64,000 bases of DNA. It comes from Caprella mutica. Taxonomy: Eukaryota > Arthropoda > Malacostraca > Amphipoda > Caprellidae. Below the pieces are notes generated by a model, which did not search any database, was not told the DNA's origin, and saw only the letters and a list, made by a program, of their open reading frames with translations. Location of the stretch: positions 390,091 to 454,090 of the forward strand of contig CANNZV010000126.1 in the NCBI GenBank assembly GCA_947561585.1. The letters are read 5' to 3'. Of this stretch, positions 46,241 through 58,338 are shown in pieces (within the stretch, counting starts at the first letter, position 1; every line of letters starts with the position of its first letter). The position numbers and the translations under genes were made by a program.

Positions 46241-46431
46241 CTATTAATGCCCCCATATTACCCCCTTCCCAACTATTAATGCCCCCATATTACCCCCTTC
46301 CCAACTATTAATGCCCCCATATTACCCCCTTCCCAACTATTAATGCCCCCATATTACCCCCTTCCCAACTATTAATGCCCCCATATTACCCCCTTCCCAT
46401 CTATTAATGTCCCCACATTGCCCCCTTCTCA
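46241..46431. repeat. 32-bp minisatellite (actattaatgcccccatatt), 6 units
   Basis: Units of actattaatgcccccatatt plus acccccttccca. The last unit is diverged (aatgtccccacattg) and grades into the next array, so the 32-bp and 30-bp arrays may share an origin (ctatt-xx-gcccc-xx-tt-x-ccccctt). Confidence 0.94.
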
Positions 46432-46814
46432 ACTATTTGTCCCAGTGTTGCCCCCTTTCTGCACTATTTGCCCCAGTGTTGCCACCTTTCTGCACTATTT
46501 GCCCCAGTGTTGCCCCCTTTCTGCACTATTTGCCCCAGTGTTGCCCCTTTCTCCACTATTTGCCCCAGTGTTGCCCCTTTCTCCACTATTTGCCCCAGTG
46601 TTGCCCCTTTCTCCACTATTTGCCCCAGTGTTGCCCTTTCTCCACTATTTGCCCCAGTGTTGCCCTTTCTCCACTATTTGCCCCAGTGTTGCCCTTTCTC
46701 CACTATTTGCCCCAGTGTTGCCCCTTTCTCCACTATTTGCCCCAGTGTTGCCCTTTCTCCACTATTTGCCCCAGTGTTGCCCCTTTCTCCACTATTTGCC
46801 CCAGTGTTGCCCCA
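46432..46814. repeat. 29-31-bp minisatellite (ccactatttgccccagtgtt), 13 units
   Basis: Units of tccactatttgccccagtgt plus tgcccctttc. C-run and T-run length differences give 29, 30 and 31-bp forms. The three open + frames are array read-through that extends into the next unique segment. Confidence 0.95.
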
Positions 46815-46834
46815 TTCATTAATAAGTCCCGCAC

Positions 46835-46985
46835 CAGAATGTTGCCGTGGCCTGTAGATGCTCTATCGGTTTTTCCGAGAGTTGTGCAAATTATGACTGA
46901 TTTAATAGTGCCAATAGCCTGTAATTCATCATCAGTTGTAGCTCCTGACTCCAATTTCACGTCGCTGGGATTTCCATGTTGGTTC
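46835..46985 (-). CDS. Candidate internal exon, unknown protein
   Basis: A textbook acceptor on the minus strand (cccccttccccctctaacaccag) precedes 151 open bases. One base completes a codon, then come 50 codons: NQHGNPSDVKLESGATTDDE, then LQAIGTIKSVIICTTLGKTD and RASTGHGNIL. They end at a GTGCGG donor-like site beside the minisatellite. The + strand is also open here (IVPIACNSSSVVAPDSN type), but the acceptor and the hydrophilic composition favour minus. It ends in phase 0, compatible with the phase-0 start of the candidate exon at 43021. No domain is recognised. Confidence 0.35.
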
Positions 46986-48785
46986 CTGGTGTTAGAGGGG
47001 GAAGGGGGAGGTATCGGTCCGGAAATTGAAGCAGATTATGGGGGGGGGGAGAAGGGGTAGGGGGAATTTGGGCTTAATTTATTAGTGATAAACATTCTAT
47101 GTGAATTTACGCCGAGTAGATATTGTAATTAGTATAACATTGTGAAGTGATATCTTGTGTAAGTAATGTTCTATGATTCAATTGACTTTGGTAATTATTT
47201 CATTTCTATTTATTTATTTTTATTCCTTAAATTTATTTCAATGATCTGTATAGATGACCTTCAGGATTGAATGCAAACTTGTTACAAATTGTAATACATC
47301 AGAATGATGTATTACAATTTTAGTATAATGTCTTTAACGTTATGAATATAAAGTAAAACAAACTTCCACTTTTTAATTCATTTCTAATATTCATATTTAT
47401 GATTATTGTGAACTATAGTCAAGTTGTTCGTGTTTTCTATTCATTACTTTCATTTTCATTTAGTTAGTTGATTCCAGTGAGGTGTAACACACACACTGAC
47501 TGAATCTTGTCCACAGATAAGCATTGCTAAAAATGCCTCGTCATGCAGATACAGCATATGTGCAAACAATTTGATAAAATAAAGGCCAGCCCTGCACACA
47601 GCCCTAACTTTTAAATTAATTACACCAATGCTCCATGAGAAACTCTTCTCTCAGTGATTTTCCCTAATTCCAAATATTCCCGTAATCTTTTTTAGTGGTC
47701 GGGTTTATTGTAACAGAATTTGTATTAGGAGACGGGAAATTTCCCTCTCACACCCGCCAATTTTCCCTTAACTGTCTCCGTAACTCTTTTTTTTACGATG
47801 CATTACTATTCTTTATTGAAATAGTCTCCTAAAGTTTTTAACGTATACTGACACACTATTGAAAGTGTATCAGTGTTACTTCTGTCCTGTTACTATATGA
47901 AGTCATTGGCTTTTTTCCTGACAGGAAAGAATGCCTTTTTCCCCGTCTGATATTCCATTCAAAGACTGCTGAGTCATTCTTGTACCAATTGTTTTTTGTG
48001 TCGTCCAGGCGAGTTATTATAGAGAGCGATACTGCGAGGTAAGAAGCGATAAAAACATACAACTGGAAAATCAAACGATTGCATCACGATAAAATATCTT
48101 TGGGGATTTTTCAACTGACAGGGTTATTTACCATGTAACTAAATCACATTTTGAAATTGTACGTATAACTATAGGCTCAAACAATACTATCTAATAATAT
48201 TTACCACCACTTTACCTCAGTAGTCAGCCTCCGCTAGCATTTACCTCCACTTTACCACAGTGGTTACCCTCCACGTGGGCATCACATGGTTACCCCAAAC
48301 AGCCTATAGTTTTTTTACCCCACTAGTAATTGTTAGCAGACAGACTAGAGTCGTGTCTGTGTTCATGGAGCACATTGTTACTCTGCTTAACCAAACAGAG
48401 AAAGAAATGCATGCCTTTAGTCTTTGAGCACAGGAAAATGTCTAGAGGATACAGTTAGTGATATACAGGTGATAGAGGTAGTGCCTCTCACACAGGTGAT
48501 ACAGTGTGACTGTTAAGAGTTCTACCTCTCTCTCTCTCTCTTGTATTTCGTGTAGTTAAGAGTGGTACCTCTCTTGTTTAGTCAAGAGTAGCTTGGTGGA
48601 GGCTGTTCACTAAGAGTTTACAGACTAGTTTTTCATCGGATTGATTACCGAGGTATAAATCTTTCTAAGAGTAGCCAGCCTCTTATTACTCTTAGTCTCT
48701 TTTCACAATCTCTTGATTTATTCCATACTCTTTTTATGTGACTCTTTGCAGTGCAACATACTTAGTTATTTAATTACATTTACAT
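46986..48785. other. Mixed interval, no firm gene
   Basis: A G-run of nine lies at 47041-47049. A perfect 15-bp hairpin (aaattgtaatacatc, 5-nt loop) is at 47286-47320. A minus-strand frame (48074-47856) includes ITRLDDTKNNWYKNDSAVFE with mild coding texture and no splice support. A CT dinucleotide run lies at about 48524-48541. Confidence 0.4.
47286..47320. repeat. Perfect 15-bp inverted repeat
   Basis: The arms aaattgtaatacatc and gatgtattacaattt surround a 5-nt loop (agaat). It could be a tiny fold-back element; no RNA gene is implied. Confidence 0.8.
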
Positions 48786-49042
48786 CTTTAAATACATGGT
48801 AATATATTGATGGACACTTTAAATACATTGTAATATTGCTAAGCACTTTAAATACATTGTAATATTGCTTAGCACTTTAAATACATGGTAATATTGCTAA
48901 GCACTTTAAATACATGGTAATATTGCTTAGCACTTTAAATACATGGTAATATTGCTTAGCACTTTAAATACATGGTAATATTGCTAAGCACTTTAAATAC
49001 ATGGTAATATAGCTAAGCACTTTAAATACATGGTAATATTGC
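48786..49042. repeat. 29-bp minisatellite (actttaaatacatggtaata), about 9 units
   Basis: Units of actttaaatacatggtaata plus ttgctaagc. Alternative endings ttgcttagc/ttgctaagc and tacattgt/tacatggt are interspersed. Confidence 0.95.
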
Positions 49043-50779
49043 CTAAGACTAAGAATTGGATAATCTAATTGGATATTATTATATTACAAAATTAATTCAA
49101 AGATGAAGAATTTAATCAAACTCCTACCACCCAGCACAGGTACATTGTCCTGTAAAATATACTTATACTTCTAAATATGTGTTTATTACATTAAATAATA
49201 CCACCCTAATTTAAATTATAAGTATTGTAAAATATAAACCAAAATAAAAGATTGCAATTTAATAACATGAATAAACAGAAGTGAATAAATGTCCTTGAAA
49301 ACAATGTCGGTAGTGTCAATGTCAATCATGTACATATATAAACCCTATGAACTGAAGGCTGTACTTTAACATTTTTAGTCTATATCCTCTTTGCATACTT
49401 TAGTATAATTATATATTCAAATCAGTACCTCTATTCAAATTAAAATTGTGTATTTTATAAATATCAAATTATTTACAAGACATTAATTGATGTAAAGATC
49501 CCCGTATTCAAGTTTTTACCCCTTATTTATCGATATTAGTTAGTACGGTGATAAGATCTCTATAAAAACTACACGGGATTTTGATACTGAATGGCTTCAT
49601 CTTAACCACTCACTGCCTCTTTTGACACTAATATATAGCTATTAAAACTACTCTCAGGTAACGAGTAGTTAGTCATTAATAATATGCTAACTATTAAACA
49701 CAAGAATATTAGAAAAAAGAAACGGGAATATATTTATTCTTATTTTGTTTTTAATATAAAGAAATTCCCTAATTTGCATCTAATTTGAATATTTTTCTGT
49801 GAAACTTTAAAAAAAATGCGCAAAGCCATTCATGTCTGCAATTTCACTATCTTCAGTCACACGATACACGACCTAGCAATCGTCTCCAACGATATATCGT
49901 AAAGCGTAGAATTATTAGCCTCTACAGCATCGCTATCTGCATAATGAATCGTATTTGCTAGTTTTGGTAGATCCTGTTTAGAAAGGCTAGACTCAAGGTA
50001 TTTTGAGTTGAGATTGTGGTAGTGACTGTTTAAAGATGATATATATGTATACATATGTATAACATGTTTTAAAATGATAGTTTGTATGCACAATGCACAT
50101 GCAACTCGTTTTTAAATGATAGATTTTAACATGGTGCATGCATCAGAACTACTCTAAGATTAATGTAGCCAAATTTATTTCCTATGCAGATAATCCTAAC
50201 TAATGTTTATATCTTTTTAATGTTGTCTAGTTATAGTACCAAATAGCACCCTAACTAAATAACTGTAAATGGTGCTGATAATTGTATATTTAGTGAAGTA
50301 AAGTAATTTGGAATATGGTTAGATTGAGAGAAATATTTCAGGTGATACAGTATCTATTTTAGTATCTATAGCTTGGTTATTATATCCAGCTGAAGCTGTA
50401 GATATCATATCTTTGGTGAATATTTCAAACAAGTTATCTAATTAGCTAATTCCATACAATGTTCCTCTTACAAAGTTTTCTTAGAAAGACAAGAAGAACA
50501 AGAGAAAGAATAAATGCTGCATAACTAATCAATGGAAGGAATAGTTCTAAAGTCATGTTGTTGAAATAATTAGGGCTATTGATTGACTTTCATATCTAGT
50601 TACCTGAGTATATTTACCATTAAATAACATATGACATTTAACTAGAGTTTTTATTTGAAAAAATAAATGGCTGTATCCATTTGGTCCTTATTGATTATAC
50701 ACTCTCATATATTACATAACTCTGTTAAAAATAAATCACCCAAATATATTATTACAGGTATTGCTTTAATTGTCAATGA
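49043..50779. other. AT-rich interval with one weak exon candidate
   Basis: On the minus strand, after a possible acceptor at 50027 (tttaaacag), a frame reads SKYLESSLSKQDLPKLANTI, then HYADSDAVEANNSTLYDISL and ETIARSCIV, with a stop at 49857. Composition is protein-like but support is thin. The rest is featureless. Confidence 0.35.
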
Positions 50780-51412
50780 TGTACTTTTTCTCATAAATAT
50801 TCTCATTTAGCATATTTAACAATAATTGTATTTAACGTAAGTTCATTTTATTTCTTACTCATAAATATTCTCATTTAACATATTTGACAATGATTGCATT
50901 TAACGTAAGTTTATTTTATTTCTTACTCATAAATATTCTCATTTAACATATTTGACAATAATTATATTTAACGTAAGTTTATTTTATTTCTTACCCATAA
51001 AAATTCTCATTTAACATATTTGACAATGATTGCATTTAACATAAGTTTATTTTATTTCTTACTCATAAATATTCTCATTTAACATATTTGACAATAATTA
51101 TATTTAACGTAAGTTTATTTTATTTCTTACTCATAAATATTCTCATTTAACATATTTGACAATGATTGCATTTAACGTAAGTTTATTTTATTTTTTACTC
51201 ATAAATATTCTCATTTAACATATTTGACAATGATTGCATTTAACGTAAGTTTATTTTATTTCTTACTCATAAATATACTCATTTAACATATTTGACAATG
51301 ATTGCATTTAACGTAAGTTTATTTTATTTTTTACTCATAAATATTCTCATTTAGCATATTTGACAATGATTACATTTAACGTTTGTTAACATTATTTCTT
51401 ACTCATAAATAA
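50780..51412. repeat. 68-bp satellite-like array, about 9 units
   Basis: Units of actcataaatattctcattt, aacatatttgacaatgattg and catttaacgtaagtttattt plus a tatttctt tail. The repeat interval is exactly 68 bp (actcat at 50857 and 50925). Two types alternate, aataattata and aatgattgca, partly giving a 136-bp dimer. The first and last units are the most diverged, as expected for array edges. Confidence 0.95.
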
Positions 51413-52439
51413 TCACCTATCAGTCCCATCTGTGACGTCATCAAAAAGGCCAGGTAAAAGTATGAGTAACTTTGACGCAACATAGCTATGACACGTTACT
51501 TGGTCATGACTGTCAGTGACTGAGAGTGACTGCTGACAACTGCGAGTGACTGCCAACGACTGCGAGTGACTGCAAGTGACTACTAACGACTGTGAGTGCC
51601 TGTTGTTACTTAGAGGGGTTTCCTTAAAGATGCCCACAGCACTGGAAAAGGGCCCACATGAAAAAGCCACAAGGTAAACTGTCCACAAGGTAAAATGTCC
51701 CGCAAAGGAAAAAGTCCAAATGAATAAAAACACACAATAAAGGTAAAACTCAAATATTACTGCATTTTTCCTGTGGGTATTTTTCCGGTCTCCCTTAATT
51801 AGAGGATATGTGTCAAGACAATATTGTGAGTGACTGTACCTACGCCTTCTACTTATCTCTCTCTAATCTTTGACGAAAGTGTTTAGGTACAATTTATGTT
51901 TTTCCCTTTCCAAAACACAAGGAAATATCTTTTCTATTAAATTTATAGAATATTGCAGTAACACTTGGTACTTATTTCCAACTTCTGATGATATTAAAAT
52001 AGTGAATAATTTTCCTTTTAATAATTTTCCCAGTAATAAGAAAAACCAATTGGGTATCTCTATTTCATTACATGTAAATCGTTATTAGCTAATAATAATA
52101 TCTATTTTATTATAGTTATTATTATAACAGATAATAATATTAGTCACTAGTTTTTAAATATCACAAAGTAACTGAAATATTTTAGGTGTGAGAAATTCCA
52201 CAGGAAATGATAAATAACTAAGGAAACAACGAGATAGTAACAACGCGTGGTATCTATGTTGTACCACGTGCCCAGTGGTTGATAGTTAAAACCATAACAT
52301 TATTAAATCATCACCATTATAGATAAATTAATTAAAGATTTATACATTTGCTTACAATCACCGTTTGTTAATCAACCACACTAATAAAGTACAAGTTGAG
52401 GTGATATAAAAATGTTTTATTAAACACAGTTTAACCACA
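51413..52439. other. Unique interval with a degenerate short repeat
   Basis: 51500-51605 contains about 8 decayed copies of gagtgactgc. Near 51660-51720, cacaaggtaaa recurs. A TGACGTCA is at 51433-51440. No gene is supported. Confidence 0.4.
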
Positions 52440-52745
52440 TTACATTTCTGTGATATTTACAATTACCCTCGTTTGAGGTGTCTGTTAGTTTTCCGTTTCT
52501 CGTACTGCCTGTGGTTAGTAGTTATCACAGTGATTAGTGATCCCATTCGCCATTACCACAGTCTGGAAATTCCAGTTCGTTTTTCCCGGCAAGAGTTGCC
52601 ACTGCTCGTGCGTGACGAACAGCTATCGCGTGCTTCGTTTGCTCGTGTACAGTGGGTGCTGATAAGACAGTTTGAAGGCATCCAGTTCTTTCAACGACTT
52701 TGTACTTACAAAATGTTAATATTAGCTACTGATGTAATATGAATA
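52440..52745. other. G+C-rich island with coding-like frames on both strands
   Basis: The + strand frame (to a stop at 52740) includes HYHSLEIPVRFSRQELPLLV then RDEQLSRASFARVQWVLIRQ. The minus frame (from about 52704 to a stop at 52534) includes VVERTGCLQTVLSAPTVHEQ then TKHAIAVRHARAVATLAGKN and ELEFPDCGNGEWDH. The minus frame is rich in GNN codons, as true genes tend to be, and has a T-rich AG (attttgtaag) before it. I cannot decide the strand. One exon or a decayed coding sequence is likely. Confidence 0.4.
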
Positions 52746-53217
52746 GCATATCTATAAGTTGTTTATGAATACCATTTAGTAATTGTGTTGGTTCACTTAC
52801 ATATTTAATTAATAGTTCCATGTCACTTATAAAGCATGGTAATTACATGGAAAACCCACCAATAATTGGTGTTCAACCCTGCACCTTTAGATTAGCTCAA
52901 TATAGTCACTGTTAAAAAGTACAAACTAGAATTGCGTTCATAGTTAAATCATTTATTCTGTCGGAATATTATTTTAGAAATATTTTCGTTTGCAGCAAAA
53001 GAAAATCGCATGCAAAGTATTATTGTGAATATTTTTGACTTCAACACAAATAATAGTTTGCTCTGAGAAGGTAATCCCAAATAATAGTTTTCCGATATCG
53101 ATAGTAGAGTCATAAACTATTACTCGATGGTACGTCTGTCGGTGGCTCACATTTGAAAAATTTTACTCTAATTGGAGTAGATTTTGAGAATTGATTTGAC
53201 ATATAGTGATGCAGATG
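52746..53217. other. AT-rich spacer
   Basis: No gene seen. Confidence 0.45.
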
Positions 53218-54251
53218 ACTATTGGCCTCCTATTACTCACTATTGGCCTCCTATTACTCACTATTGGCCTCCTATTACTCACTATTGGCCTCCTATTACT
53301 CACTATTGGCCTCTTATTACTCACTATTTGCCTCCTATTACTCACTATTGGTCTCCTATTACTCACTATTGGCCTCCTATTACTCACTATTGTCTCCTAT
53401 TACTCACTATTGGCATCCTATTACTCACTATTGGCCTCCTATTACTCACTATTGCCTCCTATTACTCACCATTGCCTCCTATTACTCACTAGTGGTCTCC
53501 ACTCACTATTGGCCTCCACTCACTATTGGCCTCCACTCACTATTGGCCTCCACTCACTATTGGCCTCTACTCAGTATTGGTCTCCACTCACTATTGGCCT
53601 CTACTCACTATTGGCCTCCATTTACTATTGGCCTCCACTCACTATTGGCCTCTACTCACTATTGGTCTCTACTCAGTATTGGTCTCCACTCACTATTGGC
53701 CTCCACTCACTATTGGTCTCCACTCACTATTGGCCTCCATTTTCTATTGGCCTCCACTTACTATTGGCCTCCACTCACTATTGGTCTCCACTCACTATTG
53801 GCCTCCATTTACTATTGGCCTCCACTCACTATTGGTCTCCACTCACTATTGGTCTCCACTCACTATTGGCCTCCACTCACTATTGGTCTCCACTCACTAT
53901 TGGCCTCCATTTTCTATTGGCCTCCACTTACTATTGGCCTCCACTCACTATTGGTCTCCACTCACTATTGGCCTCCATTTACTATTGGCCTCCACTCACT
54001 ATTGGTCTCCACTCACTATTGGTCTCCACTCACTATTGGCCTCCATTTACTATTGGCCTCCACTCACTATTGGTCTCCACTCACTATTGGCCTCCACTCA
54101 CTATTGGTCTCCACTCACTATTGGCCTCCACTCACTATTGGTCTCCACTCACTATTGGCCTCCATTTACTATTGGCCTCCATTTACTATTGGCCTCCATT
54201 TACTATTGGCCTCCACTCACTATTGGCCTCCATTTACTATTGGCCTCCATT
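53218..54251. repeat. Minisatellite that changes period: 21 bp then 17 bp
   Basis: To about 53490 the unit is 21 bp (actattggcctcctattactc). After that it is 17 bp (actattggcctccactc), with variants tggtctcc, ccatttact and ctctactcag. The shorter unit equals the longer one with 4 bp (the tatt next to act) removed. The ordered run ccattttctattgg / ccacttactattgg occurs at about 53725 and 53905, so blocks have duplicated. Long + frames are array read-through. Confidence 0.96.
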
Positions 54252-55017
54252 TCTCATCGCGGTTGTCGTTAATGGTTTAACTTTAGTAACTAACGACACA
54301 GCTACAACATGAAAATAAATGACACTCCAGGCTATGATTATTAATTACGCTACCTAAATATTGCTTATATAACAATTTCCTTTGAGTTTACTATCAATCA
54401 CGAAACGTGAAATAAAACAATTAGTAGAAGAAAATTAACGAGATACGTAATTTGCTTCTTCTCACATACATATAACGATTATTAATAAAAAAAAAATTAG
54501 CAATACAATCTAAATTCAGCGAGAATTTACTTTTATTTATTTTTATTTAAAATTCTTTCTACTATTTATTCCTAATAAAAATTAAATTGAATGCCTTTAT
54601 ATTCACTAGATTCATGAGTTCAAGGATCAAAATTTAGCGATCAAAATGTGCGGATCAAAGAGTCAGTCCGATGTAGCAAATGAAACCTCATCAAAGCAGT
54701 CGATTGCCTGTCCGATTAATTGATTACGTTATTTGATAGTTTTCTGATGAATTCATCTGCCCAATCGAATATCATATTTTAGTTGAATCTGTTATGTGTT
54801 TCGGCTTTTATTAATGGGTTAATAGAGGTTTATTTGCTGCAATAGGTTACATGTTTCATGAAGATATTCTCAGTGAAACATGTGTGCTATACCTCTCGAT
54901 AAACGCATGATAGTCGATAATTAGATTATAATGATAATTGAAATGTGTTGATGCTATCGTAGGTAATAAGGTTGTCACTTTCTGTTACTTGGTGACAGTG
55001 CCATAAATTATCTTAAT
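54252..55017. other. AT-rich spacer
   Basis: Unique AT-rich DNA with no supported gene. Confidence 0.5.
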
Positions 55018-58000
55018 ATACCAACAGTCACTAAAGTAATGTTTGACTGTACCAACAGTCACTAAAGTAATGTTTGACTGTACCACCAGTCACTAAAGTA
55101 ATGTTAGACTGTACCAATAGTCACTAAAGTAATGTTAGACTGTACCACCAGTCACTATAGTAATGTTTGACTGTACCACCAGTCACTAAAGTAATGTTAG
55201 ACTGTACCACCAGTCACTAAAGTAATGTTAGACTGTACCACCAGTCACTAAAGTAATGTTAGACTGTACCACCAGTCACTAAAGTAATGTTTGACTGTAC
55301 CAACAGTCACTAAAGTAATGTTTGACTGTACCACCAGTCACTAAAGTAATGTTTGACTGTACCACCAGTCACTAAAGTAATGTTAGACTGTACCACCAGT
55401 CACTAAAGTAATGTTAGACTGTACCACCAGTCACTGAAGTAATGTTTGACTGTACCACCAGTCACTAAAGTAATGTTTGACTGTACCACCAGTCACTGAA
55501 GTAATGTTTGACTGTACCACCAGTCACTAAAGTAATGTTAGACTGTACCACCAGTCACTAAAGTAATGTTAGACTGTACCACCAGTCACTAAAGTAATGT
55601 TAGACTGTACCACCAGTCACTAAAGTAATGTTAGACTGTACCACCAGTCACTAAAGTAATGTTAGACTGTACCACCAGTCACTAAAGTAATGTTAGACTG
55701 TACCACCAGTCACTAAAGTAATGTTAGACTGTACCACCAGTCACTAAAGTAATGTTTGACTGTACCACCAGTCACTAAAGTAATGTTTGACTGTACCAAT
55801 AGTCACTAAAGTAATGTTAGACTGTACCACCAGTCACTATAGTAATGTTTGACTGTACCACCAGTCACTAAAGTAATGTTAGACTGTACCACCAGTCACT
55901 AAAGTAATGTTTGACTGTACCACCAGTCACTAAAGTAATGTTAGACTGTACCACCAGTCACTAAAGTAATGTTTGACTGTACCAACAGTCACTAAAGTAA
56001 TGTTTGACTGTACCACCAGTCACTAAAGTAATGTTTGACTGTACCACCAGTCACTGAAGTAATGTTTGACTGTACCACCAGTCACTAAAGTAATGTTAGA
56101 CTGTACCACCAGTCACTAAAGTAATGTTAGACTGTACCACCAGTCACTAAAGTAATGTTAGACTGTACCACCAGTCACTAAAGTAATGTTAGACTGTACC
56201 ACCAGTCACTAAAGTAATGTTAGACTGTACCACCAGTCACTAAAGTAATGTTAGACTGTACCACCAGTCACTAAAGTAATGTTAGACTGTACCACCAGTC
56301 ACTAAAGTAATGTTTGACTGTACCACCAGTCACTAAAGTAATGTTTGACTGTACCAATAGTCACTAAAGTAATGTTAGACTGTACCACCAGTCACTATAG
56401 TAATGTTTGACTGTACCACCAGTCACTAAAGTAATGTTAGACTGTACCACCAGTCACTAAAGTAATGTTTGACTGTACCACCAGTCACTAAAGTAATGTT
56501 AGACTGTACCACCAGTCACTAAAGTAATGTTTGACTGTACCAACAGTCACTAAAGTAATGTTTGACTGTACCACCAGTCACTAAAGTAATGTTTGACTGT
56601 ACCACCAGTCACTAAAGTAATGTTAGACTGTACCACCAGTCACTAAAGTAATGTTAGACTGTACCACCAGTCACTAAAGTAATGTTAGACTGTACCACCA
56701 GTCACTAAAGTAATGTTAGACTGTACCACCAGTCACTAAAGTAATGTTAGACTGTACCACCAGTCACTAAAGTAATGTTAGACTGTACCACCAGTCACTA
56801 AAGTAATGTTTGACTGTACCACCAGTCACTAAAGTAATGTTTGACTGTACCAATAGTCACTAAAGTAATGTTAGACTGTACCACCAGTCACTAAAGTAAT
56901 GTTTGACTGTACCACCAGTCACTAAAGTAATGTTAGACTGTACCACCAGTCACTAAAGTAATGTTAGACTGTACCACCAGTCACTAAAGTAATGTTAGAC
57001 TGTACCACCAGTCACTAAAGTAATGTTAGACTGTACCACCAGTCACTAAAGTAATGTTTGACTGTACCACCAGTCACTAAAGTAATGTTAAACTGTACCA
57101 ACAGTCACTAAAGTAATGTTTGACTGTACCAACAGTCACTAAAGTAATGTTTGACTGTACCAACAGTCACTAAAGTAATGTTAAACTGTACCAACAGTCA
57201 CTAAAGTAATGTTTGACTGTACCACCAGTCACTAAAGTAATGTTAGACTGTACCAACAGTCACTAAAGTAATGTTTGACTGTACCAACAGTCACTAAAGT
57301 AATGTTTGACTGTACCACCAGTCACTAAAGTAATGTTAGACTGTACCACCAGTCACTATAGTAATGTTTGACTGTACCACCAGTCACTAAAGTAATGTTA
57401 GACTGTACCACCAGTCACTATAGTAATGTTTGACTGTACCACCAGTCACTAAAGTAATGTTTGACTGTACCACCAGTCACTGAAGTAATGTTTGGCTGTA
57501 CCAACAGTCACTGAAGTAATGTTAGACTGTACCAACAGTCACTGAAGTAATGTTAGACTGTACCAACAGTCACTGAAGTAATGTTAGACTGTACCAACAG
57601 TCACTAAAGTAATGTTTGACTGTACCACCAGTCACTAAAGTAATGTTAGACTGTACCACCAGTCACTAAAGTAATGTTAGACTGTACCACCAGTCACTAA
57701 AGTAATGTTTGACTGTACCACCAGTCACTAAAGTAATGTTTGACTGTACCAATAGTCACTAAAGTAATGTTAGACTGTACCACCAGTCACTATAGTAATG
57801 TTTGACTGTACCACCAGTCACTAAAGTAATGTTAGACTGTACCACCAGTCACTAAAGTAATGTTTGACTGTACCAACAGTCACTAAAGTAATGTTTGACT
57901 GTACCACCAGTCACTAAAGTAATGTTTGACTGTACCACCAGTCACTAAAGTAATGTTAGACTGTACCACCAGTCACTAAAGTAATGTTAGACTGTACCAC

Positions 58001-58338
58001 CAGTCACTAAAGTAATGTTAGACTGTACCACCAGTCACTAAAGTAATGTTAGACTGTACCACCAGTCACTAAAGTAATGTTTGACTGTACCACCAGTCAC
58101 TAAAGTAATGTTAAACTGTACCAACAGTCACTAAAGTAATGTTTGACTGTACCAACAGTCACTAAAGTAATGTTTGACTGTACCAACAGTCACTAAAGTA
58201 ATGTTAAACTGTACCAACAGTCACTAAAGTAATGTTTGACTGTACCAACAGTCACTAAAGTAATGTTAAACTGTACCAACAGTCACTAAAGTAATGTTTG
58301 ACTGTACCAACAGTCACTAAAGTAATGTTTGGCTGTAC
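55018..58338. repeat. 31-bp minisatellite, about 107 units, with higher-order repeats
   Basis: The unit is ccaccagtcactaaagtaat plus gttagactgta. Variable sites are ccacca/ccaaca/ccaata, ctaaag/ctatag/ctgaag and gttag/gtttg/gttaa. The ccaata variant occurs near 55112, 55798, 56354, 56851 and 57750; the last four lie at exact multiples of 31 bp from each other (18, 16 and 29 units). The rare ctgaag variant at 55495 recurs at 56053, again 558 bp away, with the same order of neighbours. An 18-unit, 558-bp higher-order repeat therefore exists. The right end (57060-58330) is enriched in ccaaca/gttaa units. Confidence 0.98.
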
